DNA from: Pegoplata infirma
Lineage: Eukaryota; Arthropoda; Insecta; Diptera; Anthomyiidae
Direction: 5' to 3'
Assembly: GCA_963921195.1 (NCBI GenBank)
Contig: OY992536.1
Location: 95,585,007-95,649,006, forward strand
Length of the DNA stretch: 64,000 bases
Of this stretch, positions 43,691 through 53,681 are shown piece by piece (the first letter of the stretch is position 1; every line of letters begins with the position of its first letter). A model generated the notes under the pieces. It saw only the letters and a list, made by a program, of their open reading frames with translations, had not been told where the DNA came from and ran no database searches. A program made the translations under genes and the position numbers.

Positions 43691-44395
43691 TAGTGTAATT
43701 TTTTTTTGAAAACTAAGAATTATTAATACAAAATTTTTACGGGTCTATTTACAGTTGTGACCGGTCCATATCTGCCATAAGCTAATTTTTATGACTAAAA
43801 TTTTATAATATCAATATTTTCCTATACAAACTTACAAGAACATTAAAAAATTTAAAATTTTGTTTCTTAATTTTATTATCGTCTCGAGAGCAGGTCTTAA
43901 AATTTGTAGAAAAATATTGATGTTATGACTATTTAATCATAAAGATTGGTTGATGACAGTCATAGTTAGCAAGGTTGGCAATCGAAACGAATAACGGTAT
44001 CGATATCGGTATTGGTATCGTTTTTTTATTTATTTCGGTATCGGCATCGGTTACGGTATTTGAGTTGAATCAGTTACGGTATTACCGATACCGAAACGTC
44101 GATACCGGTACGTACCGGTATTATCGAAAAAAATGCTAAAAATATAAAAAACGCATAAAAACTTAAATTTTTTTTTAATTTTAATACTAAAACACGTATT
44201 TATTTTTATAATTTTTGCTAAAATGCGCTTTAAAATGTGAAAAAAAATTAAAATTGCGTTTTCTTAGGGGGTCGGCGGGGACGTTGCCGGACCACACCTA
44301 TAAAAGGGGGCGGACCGAGAAAACTGTAATTTTCTTAACCCCTTGATCAAAGTGCAGGACTTTGAAGTTATTCTGACATAAAAAGGTTTCATTTG

Positions 44396-45931
44396 ATTTT
44401 TTCTGTAAGTACAGATCGAGCACGGGCTCTAATTATATTTAATTTAAGGGTTCAAGATGAAAAAATGCTGAAGAAAAATTGAATTTCTAAAAATTATAGA
44501 CATTTCTGGTATTTCCTATACCGGTTTCAAACACCCCAGTTAGTGTCATCATTAGGGCAAGTACTTTCATGCATCTAAAAATCAAAAATATGTGCCTATA
44601 ATATGCGTCTAAAAATCAAAAATATGCACTTAAAACTTAGAAAATATGCATTTAAAAATTATTGTTTTAACTAAAAAAATTGGTTTGTCAATATAAATTA
44701 GGCTTTGTCAAATACTTTAAGGCCCCCGACAATTCTTAACATTGTTTTTTTTCCATTGGAAACAATTTTTAATTAGTAAAATATTTTTTTATGGACTCAA
44801 TTTTTATATTTTTTTAATTGACCAAATTTATTTGAGATTTTTTTTTTTGGTCACTAAATATTTCTGGAATAAAAAATTTTATAAAAACAATTATTTAAGC
44901 ATAATTTTTTTCTAAAAAAATTTCTATTATTTTTTTTCAAATATTTTTTTACTTTTTCCGGAATTTAATGTTCAAGTCAAAAAATTAACTTTTAAAAAAA
45001 ATTACTGTTATTTTTTTTAAATATTTTTTTAATTTTTTCCGGAATTTGATGTTCAGGTCAAAAAATGAACTCAAAGGCAAAATACCCCACCCTGACTCTA
45101 AGCGAAATAAAAAAAAACGAAATTTCCTGTAGATAAATCTTAAATTCAAAAATTAGTAAAATGTCTCAGAATGGGAACATTTTAAATAGAAAACATTCCT
45201 CAGAATCTAAAAATTATACTTCCTGAATCAATTTTCTATAAGAAATGTCTCAGAATATGATTTCTATATAAAGAAATAAAAGAAAAAATATTGATGAAAA
45301 TTAAAAAGTTCAATTTATTCGAAAATATGCAAAAATATGCATTTATACCAAAATATGCAAAAATATGCAACCACAAATCGATGCCATTTTATTGCAAATT
45401 TCTTGATTCGGATAGATATTTAATTTGTTGTATGATTCAAGTGCCGAGTAAAAACATGCATTTTCATGAAAGTACTTGCCCTAGTCATCATCATTAGGAT
45501 TTTAAATGTCGGTTTGTTTTGTTGATAAAAACTGTTTTTTATATATGTGAATATTTATAGTTTCTACAGAATAAATTTTGACAGTTTCCAACACTACAAT
45601 TCTATTTCTAGCAAACTTAACCTCACTTCATACTTCCTTTCAACTTTTTTGTCTCTTACATTATTTCGCAAGGGTTACCAACATGATCTGGAATTGCAGA
45701 CACAAATGAAGGAATTTGCATTTTCTGTTTCAGAGACGTGCCTAATGGCGACATATTTTGTCAGTAATTTTATATGATTTTTTCTGTAAGTACAGATCGA
45801 GCACGGGCTCTAATTATATTTGTTATAAGGGTTCAAGTTGAAAAAATGCAGAAGAAAAATTTAATTTCTAAAAATTATAGACATTTCTGGTATTTCCTAT
45901 ACCGGTTGCAAACACCCCAGTTAGTTAGTTA
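44396..45931. mobile_element. element with 150-bp terminal direct repeats and 11-bp duplication
   Basis: GGTTTCATTTG flanks it on both sides (44385-44395 and 45932-45942). The first 149 bp (ATTTTTTCTGTAAGTACAGA.., GAGCACGGGCTCTAATTATA, ACATTTCTGGTATTTCCTAT) recur as the last 155 bp (45777-45931) in direct orientation. This is an LTR/TRIM-like layout, but the ends are not TG..CA and the duplication is long. A relative with 11-bp duplication lies at 51920-52117. A hAT MITE has inserted just inside the left repeat. Confidence 0.6.
44553..45483. mobile_element. hAT MITE with 8-bp duplication GTCATCAT
   Basis: The ends TAGGGCAAGTACTTTCATG are exact inverted repeats, flanked by GTCATCAT (44545-44552 and 45484-45491). 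Interior AAAATATGCA repeats and ATCGATGCCATTTTA place it in the same family as 6330-7031. It is nested two deep. Confidence 0.88.
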
Positions 45932-46021
45932 GGTTTCATTTGTTGCAGAAAGTAAAAAAAATATTTAAAAAAAAATATGTTGCAGAAAGTAAAAAAAATA
46001 TGTAAAAAAGTAGAAGAGTTA

Positions 46022-46636
46022 AATTCGACTTACAAGGAAGGTCTCCCTGGTGTCACCCGCCGATCTTTATAGAATTGGTTTTATTTTGTAGAGTATAAAA
46101 AATAAAGGGACACGTATTTTTTTTAGTGGCCCAAATTCATATTTAGGGGGTGAAAATGAGGGGGAAGAAACGGTCATTTTTCAGTTTTTTTGCGTTTATC
46201 TCATATATTATACAAATAAACCTAGTCATGTTACATACCAAATGAAAGGTCTTTAGGAAACCTATCTCCATGTGCAAAGAACGGCCCAAACATGCACAAC
46301 TTTTCGTCATATTGAGTAAAATGACAAAATTGTTGGACATTTTTGTTAATAAGTCGAAAAATATTTACTTTTTTACACGTTATTAGCATCACAAGATAGG
46401 TATTTTAATTACCTTTAATCTAATACCAAATACGCTTATATTAATTTTGAGCAAATAGACGTAAATCGTAAAAAACTGAAAAAGGTCAATTTCCCTCCAT
46501 GCAAATCGAACCTCCTAAAAATGAGTTTGGGCCGCTAAAAAAAATAAGTGTCGAATTAATTTTCGTTCTGAACAACATATCCAAATGTCATGAAGATCGG
46601 AGGTGACACCAGGGAGACTCTCCTTGTTAGCCGAAT
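46022..46636. mobile_element. inverted-repeat element in the hAT
   Basis: ATTCGACTTACAAGGAAGGT with CTCCCTGGTGTCACC on the left pairs with GGTGACACCAGGGAG and TCTCCTTGTTAGCCGAAT on the right. The inner part (GGCCC.AA.CTCATTTTTAGG versus its inverse) also folds. The open frame at 46143-46340 is within it and is not a gene. Confidence 0.6.
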
Positions 46637-47689
46637 CCATGTGTATCCACGGTGCCCTTTTAAAGTGATAGTTAGTTTTCTAGCTTAAAAAAAAAAAATT
46701 AACAATTTTGATTAGAAATATTTTATTTTGAGTAAAAAAATTTTTGAAAAAAAAAAAATTACAAAAATTTTTTTTTGAGTGTAAAATTTTTTTCGAGTGT
46801 TAGTTTTTTTTTTGCTTAATTGTAAAAATATTTTTGAGTGATAAAAATACTTTGTTAAATATTTTTCTATGACTCTTCCATGTTTTTAAAGCTGGTTTAA
46901 CGGGTTTTTCAACATGTGGACTTAAGGTAAACCAATTTGAAATTCACGGTTTTGTAATAATTTTTGAACCACGAAGTCCTATAAATATCAAAAAAATACT
47001 TGGGCACCCACATCCCGAATTAATAAAAAACCCCAAAAAAACTTAACTATACTTAGGGTTGCGGAAAGTTTCTATTGAGAGTCTAAATGATTTCAAAAAA
47101 ATTTTGTGAAAATCAATAATTTTCTTCTCCTCCCGCATAGCGGTTGAAGTATGATTTTTTTTTTGGAAATTTTTACTTAATCCACGATGTGGGTACCCAA
47201 AGATTTTTTTGATTTTTATGAGACTTCGGGGAGGCATTTGGAGTACGATTTTTCATTTACAAAAACCAAAAAAAATACAAATTTTCTATTATTTTTTTTT
47301 GTAAAAAAACATGTTTTTTAGGAAAAAACCGTTTTAATACCGTTTCAATACCGGTACGTACCGGTATCGAAGGAAAAGGTTTTTGGATACCGGTATCCGA
47401 TACCAAAACTAAGTTTCGGTATTGGTATTGGTACCGGTATTCAATTTAAAGGGTTTTGAAACGGATAACGGTATTGAAAAGGTATCGATTGCCAACATTG
47501 ATAGTTAGTCATAACTTTGAATAGGCCCGTTTTTTAGTACAAACGATCTTATTTATGAAGTAAATCGGTTTGTCTGGGTGCACTTGCAAAAAAATTTAGA
47601 GTAGAAAAAGTTCCCCCCAAATCCTGAAGCTATAGCAATAGAGTTTTTTAAAAGAATTTTTTTTTTCTTTAGTTTTTAGGTATTTTCAC

Positions 47690-47821
47690 ACAAGTACCCC
47701 CCCTCCCCCCCCGCTTGGAAAGCAATCTTTATTGCTTTCCAATTGCATAAAATTTTTTTGTTAAAAAAAAAATCTCCAACCCCCCCCCCCCCCTCAAATG
47801 AAATTCCTGGATCCGCGCCTG
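47690..47821. mobile_element. terminus of a GGATCCGCGCCTG-ended element
   Basis: The stretch ends AAATTCCTGGATCCGCGCCTG (last 20 bases to 47821), with poly-C runs at 47697-47710 and 47779-47793 and a small hairpin (GGAAAGCAATCTTTATTGCT). The complement CAGGCGCGGATCC begins another element at 49294. CAGGCGCGGATCC is a widespread hAT-type terminus. The other end is missing. Confidence 0.45.
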
Positions 47822-48970
47822 GTTAACGTATATACATTTACTCGAAAACAGTGCTAATAAAACTCTGGTAACTCTGGTAATAAAACAATATCCATATGTG
47901 CATGTAATTGTTCGATATAAACATTTTAACAACCCTACAAGATACCATTCATACATCTACAATTCTGAATATTATTTTTTTGAGGTTTGGATTTAATAAA
48001 GTTATTTTCATTATTTTTCCATGTCTGTAAAATACATTTATAACACATAAGCTGGTAAAACACTTTTCGGATATGCCCATCCTTAAATCGATAATAATCG
48101 TATCGATTTTTTTAAAAAGAAAACTTATTAAAAAGATGATAACTTTTTTCTATTTCTTTCAATAGAATTTTCATAAATTTTCTTAAAAAAACTCATACAC
48201 TCTAACAATTGAAAGGTGTAAAAAGTTAGATTGTTTTGAGAGATTAAAATAACAGAAAAAAAAAACTTTTACAATTAACTGATTTCAATATCAACAATTT
48301 CTGATTTATGGTATGTTAAGTACTATTTTATTTTTATTTTTTATTATTGTTTATATTTCTATAATAGAAATACAAATTATATATTATTAAGTTTTTCTAG
48401 AGTTTTATTACAAGTGACACTTGTACAGTCACGACTTTTATTTCAGAGATTTGAATCTTAACAAAAAATGTTGACTTCCGTTGGTAAAAATAAAGTAACG
48501 TTAAACAATTTGAGTTTTTTTTTTTGAATTTTGTTACGTATAAATATTTTTTTTTTCATAAATAAATGTTTTTATGCATATTTTGTCTTAACCTATCCTA
48601 AGGTAGTGTGCCAATTTTTTTGTTTTTACACTTTTTCAATGACTGGTCATAATTAGATAAAAATGTTTTTTTAATATCAGAGTTGTAAGTGAATTAAGTT
48701 TATGAGATTCACAGAAAAATAATTTAAGAAATTCAATCACTATAGATTCTAAGACATTCTATGAATGTCCTTTCATTTGTCTCTGGAGGACATGAGGCAG
48801 TCAATACTAAGAGAGCTTCTTATGTCTTGTGGTCATAGTTAAGTTGGAAAATGAGGAAGATCAAACGAGGGAGAAAAAAGGTTCGCATTATAGAAATAAA
48901 TCAATTCTAGGAAACACCATATACTTTTGTTAAATAAATGAATCATTTTTATGTCCGGAGAAGTTCAAAG
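47822..48970. other. AT-rich stretch without a gene
   Basis: No coding signal or element ends recognised. Confidence 0.45.
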
Positions 48971-48979
48971 TCCGGCACT

Positions 48980-49155
48980 TAGGTTAGGTTGTAAGTGGCT
49001 GCTGACGCTTTACGTCAACACACGTAGACTCAGAGGTCCATTGTGAAACCACAGGATTGTAATGGGTTTCCCTACTAGTCTCTGTCGTTAAACCAATTTG
49101 AGTTTCTAATGAAACTCCTTAGACATTTAATTTTGAATTAAAACAATTTGTGCTT
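48980..49155 (-). pseudogene. LINE 3' end fragment
   Basis: Matches the last 150 bp of the full LINE: TTAGGTTAGGTTGTAAGTGG, CGTCAACACACGTAGACTC, CTGTCGTTAAACCAATTTGA. It is a strongly 5'-truncated copy, typical of LINE insertions, with only the final codons and 3' tail. Confidence 0.85.
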
Positions 49156-49293
49156 CTTATGAAACTTGAAATAGATGGAGAGAATTTGTTGACGCCCTAT
49201 GTTCTTAGTGAACATTTTATTTAAGTATTTTATGCTACAATTTGTATTTATATTATATTTAATTAAATAAAGGACATATATATGAAACTCCTT

Positions 49294-49350
49294 CAGGCGC
49301 GGATCCACGGGGGGAAAAAAGGAAATCCCCCCCCCCCAAACCGAAATCGA
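49294..49350. mobile_element. CAGGCGCGGATCC hAT-like left end
   Basis: CAGGCGCGGATCCACGGGGGG followed by a poly-C run. It faces away from the end at 47812-47821. The remainder is interrupted by the fly repeat starting about 49358. Confidence 0.4.
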
Positions 49351-49489
49351 AAGAAAAACAAGTAAGAAAGCTATATTCGGCTATGCCGAATCTTTAAATA
49401 CCCTCCACCAATGTAATGATTTAAAAAACAAAAAAGTTTGTTTTATTTATACCTCAGGAAATAAAAAAGTATCAAAAAGGGTACTTCCG

Positions 49490-50090
49490 GTACTTTTAAT
49501 AAAAGGTACTTTTTATAAAAGGTACTTTTAATGAAAGGTACTTTTTATAAAAGGTACTTTTTATAAAGGGTACTTTTTATAAAAGGTGTTTTTTATAAAA
49601 GGCACTTTTTTTATAAAAGGTACTTTTTATAAAAGGTACTTTTTATGAGAGGTACTTTTAATAAAAGGTACTTTTTATAAAAGGTGCTTTTATAATAAGG
49701 TACTTTTTATAACGGGTACTTTTTATAAAAGGTACTTTTATAAATGGTACTTTTTATAAAAAGTAATTTTATAAAAGGTACATTTTATAAAAGGTACTTT
49801 TTATAAAAGGTACATTTTATAAAAGGTACTTTTTATAAAAGGTACTTTTTATAAAAGGTACTTTTTATAAAAGGTACTTTTTATAAAAGGTACTTTTTAT
49901 AAAAGGTACCTTTTATAAAAGGCACTTTTTATAAAAGGCACTTTTTATAAAAGGTACTTTTTATAAAAGGTACTTTTTATAAAAGGTACTTTTTATAAAA
50001 GGTACTTTATCGAAGTACTTTTTATAAAAGGTACTTTTTATAAAGGTACTTTTTATAGAAGGTACTTTTTATAAAAGGTACTTTTTGAAA
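49490..50090. repeat. 16-bp minisatellite (AAAAGGTACTTTTTAT)n
   Basis: About 36 copies of AAAAGGTACTTTTTAT with few substitutions. The unit is a near palindrome around GGTACTTTTT/AAAAGGTAC, so the array can form many small hairpins. Confidence 0.9.
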
Positions 50091-50199
50091 ACGGTACAGA
50101 ATTTTCGGAAAGTACTTGTGCTAGAATGTTTTATTTCACTAAAGGATCCTACATTCTAAATTTCAAGTTTGAATAACCATTACTTCAGTTAATAAAAAA

Positions 50200-51010
50200 A
50201 AAAGTACCAAAAGGGCTTTTTTTACCCATTTTACCCCCGTAGAATCAATATTGGCAAAACCCGAGCCTTAGAGAATCTTTTTCCGGAAGGTGAACCGACA
50301 TTGCAAATTTGAATTTTCTAGTACCATTATTTAAGGAAATATAAAATGTAACAAAAGTACATATTTTTACCCTTTCTACCCTATTAGAAACATCATTCGC
50401 AAAAACCAAGTCTTAGGGGATCTATATTCCGGTAGGTGAACATACAGTCAAAATTTCAAGTCTATGTGACAATTTTTAAGGAAATATAAAAGTTACCAAA
50501 AGTAAAGATTTTTTTCCTTTTTACCCCCTAAGAATCAACATTGGCAATAATCCAGCCGTACTGGATCTATATTCCAGGATGTGAACATACTGTCCAAATT
50601 TCAAGTTTCTATGACAATTATTTCAGGAGATATAAAAAGCACCAAAAGTACAGTTTTTTACCCTTTTGACCCCCTTAGAATCAACACTGGCAAAATCCAG
50701 CCTAAATGGATCTATATTCCGGGAGGTAAATATACAGTCCAAATTTCAAGTCTCAGTGATCATTATATCAGGAGATTTAAAAAGTACCAAAAGTACAGTG
50801 TTTTATCCTTTTGGCCCCCTTAGAATCAACATTGGCAAAACTCCAGCCATAGTGGATCTATATTGCGGGAGGTGAACATACAGTCCAAATTTCAAGTCTC
50901 TATGACCATTATATCGGGAGATATAAATTAGTACCAAAAGTACAGTTTTTTTACCCTTTTTACCCCCTTAGAATCAACATTGGCAAATCCAACCTACAGC
51001 AAAAATTTCA
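50200..51010. repeat. tandem repeat, period about 122-126 bp
   Basis: Six or seven units share TTAGAATCAACATTGGCAAA, GGATCTATATTCCGGGAGGT, GAACATACAGTC and ATTTCAAGTCTCTATGAC, then AAAGTACCAAAAGTACAG. Open frames at 50581-50875 read through them. Confidence 0.85.
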
Positions 51011-51744
51011 AGTCTCTAACTTCAGCGGTTTGGGCTGGGCGATGATGAATGGGTATGTCAGTCAGTCACATTACTCTTTTATATATATAGATTTTCCGGA
51101 TTTGGGCGATTTGTGCCACAAAGTTTATTTCTGCCTTTTATTATTTAACAAAATTTATTTTTTTAAATGAAAATATTTTTTTTTTTAAGAAATCTGAACA
51201 AAATTGAATTTGGCGATATTTTACATCCGATTTGGCGACAAAGCCAAAAAAGTCTTGCAACCCCGTTAATATGACGAAGCAAAAAATGGACACACACACA
51301 CACACATGCAATGTACATAAAAATAACTTAATTTTTTTATTATTATTTAACGAACTTTTTTTAATTAAATTTAGATTTTGTTTTACATATTTTGAAGTTT
51401 TTTTGTAAAGATTTTTTTCTTTTTCTCCGTTTTTTTTTTCATTTCCGTTTTCTTTGTTATGTATCTACACAAAATATGAGTTAATTTAGGGTTATCTTGA
51501 AAACATCTAAGAGAAAATATCTTTTGGTACCCCAAGCGTTTAAATTGGTTCCGGATTATTGCCAAAAACGTGATTTCAACAGACAGACGGACGGACAGAC
51601 AGACGGACATAGTTAGATCATCTTAAAATCGATCAAGGATCATTAATATTTATACTTTATGGCGTCCTAAACCAATATTTCAGTGTGTTACATACGGAAT
51701 GACAAACTTATATATACCCTCTATCACCAGAGTGGAGTGTATAA

Positions 51745-52164
51745 TAAGTAAAGCTAAAAAATTAATTAAACAATTAGTTATGTTAATTAAATATTTAATT
51801 AATGTTAAATTTAAAAGCAATTAAAATGCTAATTAAAATAAAGTAACAAATTTAATTAAACAATTAATTATATTAATTAAAAATTAAATTTTATTAAACT
51901 AAAAAACAATTAAAATTTTTTGTTTTTCTGTAAAGACAGTTGAGCCCAGGCTCTAATTATAATTATGTATTATAATTTTTTAATCATGTTATATATGGTT
52001 TGAATTGAGAAAGGTTTGAAAGAAAAATTTTATTTTTCTAAAAATTTTTTTTCTAAATTTTTATAAAAATAAAATTTTTCTTTCACACCTTTCTCAATTC
52101 AAACCATATATAACATGATTAAAATTTTAATTAAAATAAAATTTACGATATTATTTTCTGTGTA
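51745..52164. mobile_element. right half of a CACAG-ended MITE
   Basis: Matches 5155-5373: AATAAGTAAAGCTA.AAA, repeated TTAATTAA words, and the end TTACGATATTATTTTCTGTG followed by TA. The left half is absent. It is split by the hairpin element 51920-52117. Confidence 0.7.
51920..52117. mobile_element. hairpin element with 11-bp duplication
   Basis: ATTAAAATTTT flanks it (51909-51919 and 52118-52128). The start TTTTTCTGTAAAGACAGTTG, GAGCCCAGGCTCTAATTATA and GAAAGAAAAATTTTATTTTT parallels the direct repeat at 44396 and 45777. The second half folds back on the first: AATCATGTTATATATGGTTT pairs with 52098-52117. A relative of the 44396-45931 family. Confidence 0.6.
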
Positions 52165-52166
52165 GT

Positions 52167-52292
52167 CGAAAGCAACCTCGGTCCATCACTCTACTCAAAT
52201 ATGAGTCTTTCATTCATTCCATTGCCTTTAACAAAAAACAAGATAGACTAATTGGTATAAATCCTGCGGAGCTGTGCTGCAATCTTTCCCAG
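52167..52292 (-). pseudogene. LINE ORF2 fragment (reverse transcriptase)
   Basis: Matches 58687-58825 of the main LINE (GTCGAAAGCAACCTCGG, GACTAATTGGTATAAATCC, GAGCTGTG.TGCAATCTTTCCC). It directly abuts the TA of the MITE end. Confidence 0.82.
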
Positions 52293-53564
52293 AAAATAGA
52301 AAATTATGGTCGTCAACGGCTTAAGGGATCTCCAAGATTTATATAATTTAAAATTTGTTATAAGATCAGAAAATGGAACTTTTAAATCAGATATTCAAAT
52401 CTAGAGCAAATTATTTTGGAATGAATTCAATACTTTATAGAACTGATTATAAGCACTTACCGAATGGAATATGTGTATGTTGTGCGAATACCTAAGATTT
52501 AGTTGCCTAAGTATGTGTATTGCTAAGGTGACTCTTTTGTGATACTTGTGGATGTGGTAAAAATGTTTTGTAACAAAAATCACAACAACGACAACAACAA
52601 AATATTGACGATAGCACGCGCCTCTTTTAGCCACCAGCTGAGATGACTATGTCAGATTTTTTTCTTTTTTGCTTTTTAGATAAAGATTTTTTTTTTTCAA
52701 TACATTTCTTTGATATTGTAGTTAAATATCTTGTGGTTTTCATATTTTTATGTTCCTTTTTTTTTTGTGTTTTGGTAACAAAACACAATTCAGACAGAAA
52801 AAAAGGTATCGAAAATGCTGTTATAAAGGTACTCAATATACAGAGTCTGTATTACAGACAGATAGACACAGTTGATGATTTAAAATGACTGGTCACATTT
52901 TAATGAAGTACAAGGAAAAAGTTTTTTTTTTTGTTATAAAAAAATATTTGCATAGATTGTTTTAAATATATTTAAATAAAAAAAATAAAGAAAATTTATT
53001 AAAAAATATTTATACAAAACTTTTTCTCATTTTTCCTACACTTTCCTATCATCATTTAAAACAGAGAAACTCTTCTGAAGAAGCCCTCAAGTAGTTAATT
53101 TATAAAATCAAATCTTCCCCAAAACAACAGCTAAAACTGCAGTCAAAACATTGAACACACTGAAGATAAAACTTTTTGTTTTTGATTTGAAATTAACGGC
53201 CGGAAATAGAATAAGGATTGGTCCATGTAATACGGCACACAAACTTACACACAAGACGATTTTGTATTTTTGTGACTAAAAACCATATGAAATTATAAAA
53301 TGTTTTTGAATTATTATACCCTACATAATATGATATGAAAATTAAAGCTTTAATAAGTTTAAGCAAACACTTGAAACCTAAAACGGAAAAGTGAGATCTG
53401 CTAAATTTGAAACATGCTAAATGGAGTCTCAAAAAAATGAGACATAATCTTTGAAAACTGGCGCTGAATCCAATGCTGCTTCCATAAGAAGCACTTGGCT
53501 GCACCAATATCGCTTACACAGAATATGTGGCGATAGGGGAACTTCTTCTAGTGTGCTCTAACAG
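52293..53564. other. AT-rich stretch without a recognised gene
   Basis: It includes an ACAACGACAACAACAA simple stretch (52580-52600). The open frames (for example 53193-53507, minus) show no known motif and no matching splice context. Confidence 0.45.
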
Positions 53565-53577
53565 TGCTGTATGTATA

Positions 53578-53597
53578 GGTTAGGTTAGGTTAGGTTG
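53578..53597 (-). repeat. LINE 3' tail of CCTAA repeats
   Basis: On the minus strand the LINE ends CAACCTAACCTAACCTAACC instead of poly-A. Short tandem-repeat tails are known for I/LOA-type LINEs. Shorter versions end the copies at 48980 and 23905. The resemblance to (TTAGG)n is taken up among the findings. Confidence 0.8.
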
Positions 53598-53681
53598 TAA
53601 GTGGCTGCTGACGTTTTTACGTCAACACACGTAGACTCTGAGGTCCATTGTGATACCACGGGACCGTAATAGGTTTCCCTA

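Larger units (their letters stand above)
43970..47500. mobile_element. hAT element with 8-bp duplication ATAGTTAG (GGTATCGATACC family)
   Basis: The ends CAAGGTTGGCAATCGA and, in complement, CAATGTTGGCAATCGA are flanked by ATAGTTAG (43962-43969 and 47501-47508). Both subterminal regions are dense in GGTATCG/CGATACC and GGTACGTACCGG palindromic words. The second copy at 55996-58008 is in the opposite orientation with duplication GTTGAAAT. This copy is longer because it contains at least three other elements (44396-45931, 44553-45483 and 46022-46636). No transposase frame remains. Confidence 0.9.
49358..51742. repeat. dispersed fly repeat, expanded copy of 2.4 kb
   Basis: Starts ACAAGTAAGAAAGCTATATT with the hairpin TTCGGCTATGCCGAA and ATACCCTCCACC. 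It ends with GACGGACAGACAGACGGACA (51587), ATATTTCAGTGTGTTACATA and GAGTGGAGTGTATAA. Compared with the 520-bp copy at 40351 it has two internal arrays (49490-50090 and 50200-51010), so it grew by tandem amplification. Confidence 0.65.

Noticed and set aside
53193..53507. 104-residue minus-strand open frame
   Set aside because: No recognisable domain, no repeat or conservation evidence in the window, and aromatic-rich composition expected from AT-rich DNA.
53578..53597. Telomeric (TTAGG)n array
   Set aside because: Only four units, at the 3' end of a LINE with a 12-bp target duplication, so it is the LINE tail. The motif similarity is kept as a separate observation.
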